Positions 1-5,413 of a stretch of DNA of 8,695 nt are shown one piece after another. The notes below the pieces were generated by a model. That model was given only the letters and a program-made list of their open reading frames with translations. It ran no database searches and had not been told where the DNA came from. The stretch is from Candidatus Gerdarchaeota archaeon (GTDB lineage: Archaea; Asgardarchaeota; Heimdallarchaeia; JABLTI01). The position numbers and the translations under genes are program-made. Position 1 is the first letter of the stretch. Each line of letters opens with the position of its first letter. Where the stretch lies: NCBI GenBank assembly GCA_016839405.1, contig JAEOUJ010000019.1, positions 1-8,695 of the forward strand. Direction: 5' to 3'.

Positions 1-102
1 AAAGATATTAGCGTTGATAAAGACATTACAATTGATAAAGATCTAAGCATTGATAAAGATCTATCATTAGACAAGGATGTAACAATTGATAAAGATGTAA
101 CA
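1..102 (+). repeat. 18-bp in-frame tandem repeat encoding [VIL]-D-K-D-[ILV]-[ST]
   Basis: Five full units at 13-30, 31-48, 49-66, 67-84 and 85-102, plus a partial unit at 1-12, read VDKDIT, IDKDLS, IDKDLS, LDKDVT and IDKDVT. The array may continue to the left of the window. Third codon positions differ between units while the peptide is kept, so the repeat is held at protein level. If extended as a beta strand, one face would be Ile/Lys/Leu and the other Asp/Asp/Ser-Thr, giving a regular acidic face before the membrane helices. Confidence 0.85.
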
Positions 103-642
103 ATTCCAGAATTAAAAATTGAAATTCCAGATCATTTAATAGGGCCTGTGAAAGTTGAAAAAGGCTCTTCAGCACCACTAATGCTACTTATGGCTGTTTT
201 TTCAATAACTTTCGGAGGATTAGGTTTGTTACTATTTTGGCAAGAACCAGAAATGAATTCTTATTTGAGATTAACTGTTACATTGATTTCACCAATACTA
301 TTAGCTGTAATTGTAGATTTAATATGGCGTAAAGTTGCAGTATCAGAAACCTATAGATTACCGACAAATAGAGAATTTATTGGACAAGAAGCGGTAGTTA
401 TGATCAAAGTAAATGATGAGGGAGGAATAGTAAGAGTAGAATTACCAGATCAAGTAGAGCCATTAAAAGTACCTGCAAAATCAGTTCATAAACATCAAGA
501 ATTTCTAAGAGATGAGTTAGTATTCATTGTAGGAACAGATAGAAACTTTTACCTAGTAGATGACACAAGAGATTTACTAACAGGTAAAAATAAAACAAAA
601 ACTATTTTAGAAAATGAAGAAGAAGATGAGGAAGAATTATAA
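1..642 (+). CDS. NfeD/YqiJ-like membrane protein with C-terminal OB-fold domain, 5'-partial
   Basis: The frame is open from the first base of the window, so the true start lies upstream; the GTG at 148 is an internal Val codon. The visible 213 residues are a repeat of Asp-Lys-Asp hexapeptides (residues 1-34), a short linker, two membrane helices (about 59-80 and 89-109), then a soluble domain (about 122-190) starting with FIGQEAVV and ending with VFIVGTDRNFYLVDD, and an acidic tail of Glu/Asp. The Gly-x-x-Ala-x-Val start and the final 'V-I-V-G-x-D-x-N' strand match the small beta-barrel (OB) domain of NfeD/DUF1449 proteins, which in other organisms often sit with SPFH/flotillin-type proteins in the membrane. 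No such partner is in the window. From memory, relatives have Asp/His-rich linkers before the last helix pair; here the linker uses Lys. It overlaps convergent galU by 6 bp. Confidence 0.65.
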   Translation, partial: KDISVDKDITIDKDLSIDKDLSLDKDVTIDKDVTIPELKIEIPDHLIGPVKVEKGSSAPLMLLMAVFSITFGGLGLLLFWQEPEMNSYLRLTVTLISPILLAVIVDLIWRKVAVSETYRLPTNREFIGQEAVVMIKVNDEGGIVRVELPDQVEPLKVPAKSVHKHQEFLRDELVFIVGTDRNFYLVDDTRDLLTGKNKTKTILENEEEDEEEL

Positions 643-1521
643 TTTTAAATTTTTTATATGTTCTCGTAATTCGGGACCAATCTCCTCATCTTTAAGGCAA
701 AAGTCAACAAAAGCTTTTGCATAAAGGGGAAATGAACCAGTATCATACCTTCGCTCATCTTTTGCTAATTGTAAAGCAGCAATTTTACCTCCTGCTCGAG
801 AAAGTTTGATGGCATCGGTTAACTGTCTTTCACCACCTTTACCATAAGCAGTTTTTTCAATATAATCAAAGATAATTGGTTTGAAAACATATCGACCACT
901 AATAGCAAGATCGCTAGGAGCGTCTTTTATTGAAGGCTTTTCAACTAAATCTTTAACCAAAAACTTGTCATTATTTTTAGAATTTGTATAATTTTCAAAA
1001 TCTAAAATACCATAACGAGAGCAATGTTCGATTGGAATGCGTTCAGTAGAAAGAGTGCACAAAGCATCAACTTCATAGTGAAAATTAATCAAACGAGTAA
1101 GATGATTAGGTGAATTAAGAGAATCAATTATTGTATCACCCAATGCAACCACAAAATTATCTTCATTAATAAATTCTTTTGCGAGATAAACAGCATCAGC
1201 TAAACCAGTAGCAATAGCTTGTCTTACATAAAAAATTTGCACTTTTAAATGCTCAAGAGCTTCTAAATCATAAATTTGGTCGACTTTATTTTTAGATTTT
1301 AATTCGTTGAGCAAAATTGGATCACGATCAAAATGATCCTCAATTGCACGTTTTGTTTTCCCAGTTATGATTAAAATATCTTTTATCCCAGCAGCTTCGA
1401 GCTCTTCAACAATATATTGAATAACAGGTTTCTTAGCTACTGGTAACATTTCTTTAGGTTGGGATTTAGTTGCAGGCAACATTCTAGTACCTAAACCTGC
1501 TGCGGGTATAACTCCTTTCAT
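637..1521 (-). CDS. galU: UTP--glucose-1-phosphate uridylyltransferase (UDP-glucose pyrophosphorylase)
   Basis: Makes UDP-glucose from UTP and glucose-1-phosphate, the activated sugar for cytoplasmic glycan, glycolipid and surface polysaccharide synthesis. The 294-residue protein has the usual bacterial/archaeal GalU length. Visible marks: nucleotide-binding signature GLGTRMLPATKSQPKEML at 9-26, RQAIATGLADAV at 100-111 (GLGHA is more usual), metal-site GDTIID at 128-133, VEKP with Lys195, GERQLTDA at 230-237 and YDTGSF at 259-264. A longer frame opens at a TTG (1539), but the ATG at 1521 fits better: AAGGTG lies at 1531-1536, 9 nt before it, and GalU proteins usually begin just before the PAAGLGTR loop. 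A related nucleotidyltransferase for another sugar is possible, but the signature favours GalU. No glycosyltransferase gene is adjacent. Confidence 0.93.
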   Translation of the reverse strand: MKGVIPAAGLGTRMLPATKSQPKEMLPVAKKPVIQYIVEELEAAGIKDILIITGKTKRAIEDHFDRDPILLNELKSKNKVDQIYDLEALEHLKVQIFYVRQAIATGLADAVYLAKEFINEDNFVVALGDTIIDSLNSPNHLTRLINFHYEVDALCTLSTERIPIEHCSRYGILDFENYTNSKNNDKFLVKDLVEKPSIKDAPSDLAISGRYVFKPIIFDYIEKTAYGKGGERQLTDAIKLSRAGGKIAALQLAKDERRYDTGSFPLYAKAFVDFCLKDEEIGPELREHIKNLKL

Positions 1522-1530
1522 TTCTTGATA

Positions 1531-1536
1531 CACCTT
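1531..1536 (-). promoter_or_regulatory. Shine-Dalgarno site AAGGTG that decides the galU start
   Basis: Read on the minus strand, AAGGTG ends 9 nt before the ATG at 1521. GGTG is the core complementary to the archaeal 16S 3' end. The alternative TTG start at 1539 would place this motif inside the coding region. Confidence 0.7.
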
Positions 1537-1596
1537 CAATGTAGCTCGATTATTTATTTCAGCCTTTTAACTATTTTTCTCTCATTTGAGTTTTAG

Positions 1597-1613
1597 GGAA
1601 TATTCCTTATAAA
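1597..1613 (-). promoter_or_regulatory. Likely galU TATA box abutting a 10-bp palindrome
   Basis: On the minus strand TTTATAAG (1613-1606) is a good archaeal TATA box and would start transcription near 1580, giving a leader of about 60 nt before the galU ATG. Immediately downstream and sharing a base with it is the perfect palindrome GGAATATTCC (1597-1606), placed where a repressor would block TFB/polymerase. The operator role is inference. Confidence 0.45.
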
Positions 1614-1680
1614 TAGCTAAAATTAGGAAATTGAAATCTTTTGTAAAAGGGGTTTTTGGTAAACAAAATATAATATTAAA

Positions 1681-2433
1681 CTATTTTTTTCTTAATATAA
1701 AACGAACAAAAGTAATATGACGGCCATTATCAGTACGAGAAACCATTGAATCATTCATAATCTTTTCCCAACGTAAAAAACATTCAAAACCAAGTCCTTC
1801 TAATGTGTCAATTAGCTCAATATTAATAGAGTGTAATTTAGAGAGATTTTTTTGATACCAATCAGGAGAATGCCAAGTAGATAATAGAGCTTCATCCCAA
1901 AAAGGAACTAAATGCTCAGGTATAGTAACAAAATCGGTGTAAAATCCAGGAACAATCATACCAATTTGACCTCTTGCTTTTAAATGCTTTAATAAAAAGA
2001 AACGCAAGAAAATATCATCGGCTCCATAGAACTGATAGGAATTTATCCCAACTATTGCATCAAAAAATTTTTCTGGAAAAGGTAATTTGCGAGCATCACC
2101 TAAAAGGGGAAAAACTTTATCTTCTACATTTGCTTTTTTTATTCTCTTATAATTATCAGTAGGAGAAATCGAGGGATCAACTGCCCAAACTTGTGAATCA
2201 AATTCCTTAGCAATAAAAATCGAAGAAAGAGCTTTTCCGCAACCCAGATCAAGAATTCTCATATTTGGTGTAAAATTTATTTTTTGACTTAATGCCTCCA
2301 TCAGCCAAAGGCAATTTGAACCCATTTCATTTTCAATAATCCATTTAGAATCATATTTCATTGAGCGAGGAAATTGAGGAATAGTTATTAAATCAATAAT
2401 TTCCTTATCACTCAATTTTTTTTCATTATGCAT
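1681..2433 (-). CDS. Class I SAM-dependent methyltransferase, substrate unknown
   Basis: The 250-residue protein has a standard Rossmann methyltransferase core: motif I ILDLGCGKA at 60-68 for SAM, acidic Asp86 in VWAVD to hold the ribose, GDARKLPF at 112-119, and motif IV-like FFDAIVGINSYQFYG at 123-137. Later marks are VPGF (161-164), HSPDWY (188-193) and RWE (221-223). I recognise this combination (PTDN after the acidic loop, HSP-[DE]-W-[WY], RWE, and a final FVR) as a widespread uncharacterised family annotated as methyltransferase or 'cyclopropane-fatty-acyl-synthase-like'; no substrate is established that I know of. The ATG at 2433 is supported by AAAGGTG (2442-2448), 8 nt upstream. It lies upstream of galU in the same direction, 160 bp away, but galU has its own TATA-like box, so co-transcription is uncertain. 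Confidence 0.85.
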   Translation of the reverse strand: MHNEKKLSDKEIIDLITIPQFPRSMKYDSKWIIENEMGSNCLWLMEALSQKINFTPNMRILDLGCGKALSSIFIAKEFDSQVWAVDPSISPTDNYKRIKKANVEDKVFPLLGDARKLPFPEKFFDAIVGINSYQFYGADDIFLRFFLLKHLKARGQIGMIVPGFYTDFVTIPEHLVPFWDEALLSTWHSPDWYQKNLSKLHSINIELIDTLEGLGFECFLRWEKIMNDSMVSRTDNGRHITFVRFILRKK

Positions 2434-2898
2434 TCCAATAACACCTTTAATTTAATAAATAAAATTAAGATAAAAATTTAAAGAAATTCTTAGAACTGAT
2501 AAAAATCCAACACGATAACAAAAGTATATTTTTATTAAAAGTTGATACTTACATAATATTAAGAAAATACTCTCAAAGCTATGAGAAATTTTAAATGCTA
2601 CAATTTTAAAATAAAATTACAATTATAGTTTATTTGCAAGGATATTAGAAAAACAATAATTTTTAATTAGAAATTTTAGTATATCAAAAATTATTAATTG
2701 TCTAATAATGAGGATTGGGATTCTTAAAACCAAATTTATCAAATCTAAAACATAGACTCAAGAGCAATTGAAAATTACAAGGAAGAAATATTTCAATTTT
2801 ATAATTGTCAAAAAAATTAGTTGAACAAATGATTGACAAAGTATCCCAAAAAAAAACAAATAAACTACTAGTTGATAAGAATAAAAGTTGATAAAAAA
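2434..2898. other. Divergent intergenic spacer, no gene supported
   Basis: This 465-bp, very AT-rich stretch separates the divergent methyltransferase and TatD genes and must hold both promoters. Candidate elements are the TTTAAATTT box (2474-2482, minus) and TTTTATAATT (2797-2806, plus). The latter overlaps a small CAATT/AATTG stem (2794-2807) and adjoins the palindrome GAAATATTTC (2785-2794). In sequence this AT-rich, such palindromes are weak evidence. I see no tRNA, no strong stem and no credible small gene. Confidence 0.5.
2442..2448 (-). promoter_or_regulatory. Shine-Dalgarno AAAGGTG of the methyltransferase gene
   Basis: Minus-strand AAAGGTG lies 8 nt before the ATG at 2433 and has the same GGTG core as the galU site. 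A weak TATA candidate, TTTAAATTT, lies at 2474-2482 on the minus strand. Confidence 0.65.
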
Positions 2899-3696
2899 AT
2901 GTATATTGACACTCATTTACATTTAGATGAGCCCTGGTTAAATAGAGATGATTATCGTAAACAAGCAATTGAAGACATAACTAAAAACAAGATAGTAACT
3001 TTAGCTCAATCATGCGATATACCATCCTATCAAATAACTTTAGAATATTGTAAAGAGTCAGACTATATTTTTCCATCATTTGGGATATTACCTTGGTATG
3101 CACATGAATATATTGATAGATTTGACGAGATAGCAGAACTTTGCAATGAAGCAATTATGTTAGGAGAAATAGGATTAGATGAAGTGAATGCCAGAGATAA
3201 AGCTTGTATACCACATCAAAGACCAATGTTTGAAATTTTCTTAGAGTCAGCTGAAAAAAATAATCAAATAATGAATCTTCATTTTCGAGGTGGATTAGGA
3301 GAAGAAGGATTCAATTATTTGCAAAGTTACAACATTAAAAGAGCAATTTTCCACGGAGGAGTAAAAGACCATAATATTATGGGGAAAATCAGTGATGCTG
3401 GATACTATTTTACTGTTGGTGCTTGGGTGATTAATACGTCTTCTGAAAGAATTGAAAGATTAAAAGATTATATAACAAAAATACCAGATGATTTGTTGCT
3501 ATTAGAAATCGATTGTTTAGACATGAAAAATTTTGAATTGCCTTCGCAGATATTTCCAAAAATGCAAAAAACAATTGCTGAATTCAAAAACACTACATCT
3601 GTTGAAATTGAAGCATTAAATCACAAAAATACTATGAGATTAGTCGGTAATGATCCTAAATTAAAAGATATGATCAAAATATTGAAAGAAAGTTGA
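2899..3696 (+). CDS. TatD-family metal-dependent hydrolase
   Basis: The 265-residue protein is a TatD-type TIM-barrel hydrolase of the amidohydrolase superfamily, whose characterised members are metal-dependent DNases. Metal ligands are in the expected order: His6 and His8 in DTHLHLD, Glu90 in GEIGLD, His128 in NLHFRG, His152 in FHGG and Asp205 in LLLEID. The usual 'ETD-x-P' at the last site reads EIDCLD here, keeping the Asp. The C-terminal NTMRLVG (244-250) resembles the family's Asn-x-x-Arg ending. The start is set at ATG 2899 because MYIDTHLHLD is the canonical N-terminus; a TTG at 2872 would add nine residues with no family match and no Shine-Dalgarno. No ribosome site precedes the ATG either, so start recognition may be leaderless or weak. 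A cytoplasmic nuclease or other phosphoesterase/amidohydrolase role is likely; the substrate is unproven. Confidence 0.85.
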   Translation: MYIDTHLHLDEPWLNRDDYRKQAIEDITKNKIVTLAQSCDIPSYQITLEYCKESDYIFPSFGILPWYAHEYIDRFDEIAELCNEAIMLGEIGLDEVNARDKACIPHQRPMFEIFLESAEKNNQIMNLHFRGGLGEEGFNYLQSYNIKRAIFHGGVKDHNIMGKISDAGYYFTVGAWVINTSSERIERLKDYITKIPDDLLLLEIDCLDMKNFELPSQIFPKMQKTIAEFKNTTSVEIEALNHKNTMRLVGNDPKLKDMIKILKES

Positions 3697-3719
3697 GGAA
3701 GAAATTCCTCATTTTTTTT
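3694..3719 (+). terminator. Hairpin plus T8 terminator overlapping the TatD stop codon
   Basis: TGAGGAA (3694-3700), a GAAA tetraloop (3701-3704) and TTCCTCA (3705-3711) form a perfect 7-bp stem with a GNRA loop, followed by eight T (3712-3719). The TGA stop is the first three bases of the stem. No T-run follows on the opposite strand, so it acts only for the + strand gene. Confidence 0.8.
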
Positions 3720-3808
3720 ATTCGGTAAAATCAAATATTAAAAATGAAAATATTGGGAAAATAAAATTTTAAATTGTATCTAGAAATCACAATTAATTAT
3801 TGAAAATT

Positions 3809-4318
3809 CTAATTTGTTTTTCTTTTATAACAAATCAAAATTTCTCCAATAAATAAACGATGATAATCACCATTATTGTAGACTTTTTCTTTTACAAATT
3901 CAGGAAGATTTTCAGGAATGTAATCATGAGTATAAAGTTTTTTACAAATAAGAACAATTTCCGCTTCTTCAAAATAAACAGTATTTTGTTCTTCTAAGGG
4001 AGTGAGATTAATTTCATTCATTTTATCAAAATCTTGGCCGGATTTAGTTCCACATATATTCAAAATTTCTCTATATTTTTTTGAGAAAAAGCTTAAACTA
4101 AAAGTATCATTTTTCTCCAAAAATTTGAATGTATATCTACTTGGGCGAACAACGATAAAGCAAACAGGTTTATGCCATAGCATTCCTAAACCACCCCAAG
4201 ATGCAGTCATCATATTGTACTTTCCCAATTGTCCTGAGGTTATTAACATCCAATCTAAACCAATTAATTTAATTGCATTTTCTGTTAAATTCTTTGGATA
4301 AATTTCTTCAAAAATCAT
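3809..4318 (-). CDS. Flavin reductase-like FMN-binding split-barrel protein
   Basis: The 169-residue protein matches the flavin-reductase-like (COG1853, FMN-binding split barrel) family, which holds FMN and often passes electrons from NAD(P)H to flavin or another acceptor. Visible family marks: WMLITSG (23-29), NMMTASWGG (35-43) in the flavin phosphate loop, VVRPSRYT (56-63), CGTKSGQDFDK (89-99), FEEAE (116-120), CKKLY (125-129) and the final DYHRLFIGEI (151-160). Length is normal for a single-domain member. It is cytoplasmic, with no signal or membrane segment. The ATG at 4318 has no Shine-Dalgarno; an AT-rich TATA-like stretch about 20-30 bp upstream fits a leaderless transcript. It is convergent with the TatD gene, 112 bp away, with no shared function evident. 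The redox partner is not in the window. Confidence 0.88.
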   Translation of the reverse strand: MIFEEIYPKNLTENAIKLIGLDWMLITSGQLGKYNMMTASWGGLGMLWHKPVCFIVVRPSRYTFKFLEKNDTFSLSFFSKKYREILNICGTKSGQDFDKMNEINLTPLEEQNTVYFEEAEIVLICKKLYTHDYIPENLPEFVKEKVYNNGDYHRLFIGEILICYKRKTN

Positions 4319-4620
4319 AAATCTATTTAATCAATATAAAATAAAAATTCATTGAAATGTTGGATAAAAAAAATGCTTCTTTTTTGGTATTCTGACATAT
4401 CTTTAACATTAATTATTATAGTAAAAATTACATATTGCTTAGATGAAGAAAATTTGTGATACTTGAAGATTTTAACAAATTAAATTAATTCTGAATAAAA
4501 AATATTGAAAAAATATACAAAAAAAGAAAAGAAGAAAAATTTTGACCTAAAGAAGCTGTGCCTTTATTGATGTTTTTCATCTAAAGATCTATCATTGAAT
4601 AATCAAAATGCCTATTAAAT
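4319..4620. other. AT-rich spacer before the tandem RNA elements
   Basis: No credible coding frame. It includes a purine-rich tract around 4501-4545 with a TATA-like AAATATACAAAA, a possible + strand promoter for the RNA element that follows, and a small GATG-TTTTT-CATC hairpin (4569-4581). GTGCCTT at 4558-4564 is complementary to AAGGCAC at 4626-4632, the left arm of the next hairpin. Confidence 0.35.
4334..4349 (-). promoter_or_regulatory. Possible TATA box for a leaderless flavin-reductase transcript
   Basis: Minus-strand sequence here reads AATTTTTATTTTATAT, placing a TATA-like element about 16-31 nt before the ATG at 4318. That spacing would put transcription start at or very near the start codon, consistent with the absence of a ribosome site. 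High AT content makes this weak. Confidence 0.3.
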
Positions 4621-4830
4621 TCTGTAAGGCACCCAGAAAATTGAGAGGAGTCTAGTTGGGTGCCTAAACAGATTGCTTTAAAGTTCCATGTAGAGTTTTT
4701 TTAAAAGGGATTTTAAAATCGAATCATATTAGAATTACTACATAAAAAAGAACAGCCTTGGTGAGGGGTACATTTATTCCTTTTCCTGTAGAAATCTTTA
4801 TTCTTGATTAATTAAATCCCATGTAATTTT
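4621..4830 (+). ncRNA. Candidate structured RNA, copy A
   Basis: The predicted fold has three parts. Helix 1 has outer arms TCTGT (4621-4625)/ACAGA (4668-4672) and inner arms AGGCACCCA (4627-4635)/TGGGTGCCT (4657-4665), with a 21-nt loop. Helix 2 is long-range: GGGATTT (4707-4713)/AAATCCC (4814-4820), continued by AATC (4717-4720)/GATT (4806-4809). Inside it, helix 3 is AGGGGTA (4764-4770)/TATTCCT (4775-4781) with a CATT loop and two G-U pairs, followed by TTTTCCTG (4781-4788). The same parts recur in the same order in copy B about 380 bp downstream with different but still pairing sequences. The G-U pairs would be A-C mismatches on the other strand, so the + strand is the RNA. Ends are approximate. 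No known RNA family was recognised. Confidence 0.55.
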
Positions 4831-4982
4831 TTCTTTCTGATTTAAAAAATTTATGAAATAATCAAATTGTTATTGATCTCTTAGATATGTTATTGAATAA
4901 AAGTGTTTTATGATTAAATCAAAGGAAAATTCCTCTTAAAAATGTAAAGCTATAGATTAATATTAATAAAAATGGTAAAAAT

Positions 4983-5205
4983 GTAGCCTGGGTGCTCCCT
5001 TTTGATTAGAATCCTACTATTATTTCGTGGAGAGCTAAGATTCTGGGAGCAACTCCAGGTTATTATTGAGTTTCTTGCTGTTAAATTGGGATGATTGAAC
5101 AACTTTATGGGCGAAAACCAACTAACAAACCACTCTTAGGGAAAACAAATGTTTTTCCTTTTTCCTGGTAAGATTTTTTTAGCTGTTCAAATCCCATATC
5201 AATTT
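4983..5205 (+). ncRNA. Candidate structured RNA, copy B
   Basis: Helix 1 has outer arms CCTGG (4987-4991)/CCAGG (5055-5059), extendable outward with A-U and G-U pairs, and inner arms TGCTCCC (4993-4999)/GGGAGCA (5045-5051). This copy adds AGAATC (5008-5013)/GATTCT (5039-5044), stacked directly on the right arm. Helix 2 is GGGAT (5088-5092)/ATCCC (5191-5195), continued after a GA bulge by TTGAACA (5095-5101)/TGTTCAA (5184-5190), and outside by AAATT (5083-5087)/AATTT (5201-5205). Helix 3 is AGGGAAAAC (5138-5146)/GTTTTTCCT (5151-5159) with an AAAT loop, then TTTTCCTG (5160-5167) as in copy A. It ends about 140 bp before the likely promoter of the surface-protein gene, so it is more likely its own RNA, or part of a two-unit transcript with copy A, than that gene's leader. 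Confidence 0.55.
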
Positions 5206-5347
5206 CTCATTGCTCTTATTAATTTTTACTAAATTACTAATTATTGATAATTCAAAAGTATATATTGTTTTTTTCCCATTTTCCTTTATAGAGAAAAATT
5301 ATGATTAAATTGTTCAAAAAAAAATTCAAAAAATATTCTTTGGATGC

Positions 5348-5357
5348 TATAAAAAAC
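5348..5357 (+). promoter_or_regulatory. Likely TATA box of the surface-protein gene
   Basis: The TATAAAAAAC stretch lies 66 bp before the ATG at 5414 and would start transcription near 5377, giving a short leader of about 37 nt that contains the GAGGG ribosome site at 5400-5404. This places the second RNA element outside the predicted mRNA leader. Confidence 0.4.
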
Positions 5358-5413
5358 ATCTTTTTAAACAATAAGCAATTAATAATTTTATTATTTATTG
5401 AGGGCTTAAATAA

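Larger units (their letters stand above)
4621..5310 (+). repeat. Diverged tandem duplication, period about 380 bp
   Basis: Collinear matching anchors recur at similar offsets: helix-1 right arm (4658/5045), GGGAT (4707/5088), TTTTCCTG (4781/5160), AATCCCAT (4815/5190), TTATTGAT (4870/5241) and TATGATTAAAT (4909/5300). Shifts are about 371-391 bp. Between anchors the copies have drifted widely, so the duplication is old. The last two anchors extend the homology beyond the folded cores. Confidence 0.6.

Noticed and set aside
148..150. GTG as start codon of the first gene
   Set aside because: The frame is open upstream to base 1 with an in-frame repeat, and no ribosome site precedes the GTG.
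1974..2162. 62-codon open frame on the + strand
   Set aside because: Lies wholly antisense to the well-supported methyltransferase, with no ribosome site and no recognisable protein features.
2785..2807. Palindrome GAAATATTTC and adjoining CAATT/AATTG stem
   Set aside because: AT-only stems of this size are expected by chance here, and no second copy or clear promoter relation was found.
2702..2968. 88-codon open frame on the minus strand with Phe/Leu-rich sequence
   Set aside because: Overlaps the conserved start of the TatD gene antisense; the hydrophobic look comes from AT-rich sequence, and no ribosome site precedes it.
4002..4301. 99-codon open frame on the + strand
   Set aside because: Antisense shadow of the flavin-reductase-like gene, whose motifs are unambiguous.
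4582..4596. 15-bp identity (TAAAGATCTATCATT) with 54-68 in the hexapeptide repeat
   Set aside because: Composed mostly of A/T with no extension on either side; a chance match is plausible in a window this AT-rich.
5044..5056. GGGAGCAAC resembling the conserved helix 8 motif of SRP RNA
   Set aside because: The preceding GGAA tetraloop and the matching 5' strand are absent, and these bases pair in a different hairpin that is conserved in copy A without the motif.
4319..5413. tRNA, CRISPR array or transposon in the 1.1-kb gap
   Set aside because: No cloverleaf with a TTCRA loop, no regularly spaced identical repeats, and no transposase frame or terminal inverted repeats with target duplication seen. 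Two diverged long copies are not a CRISPR pattern.
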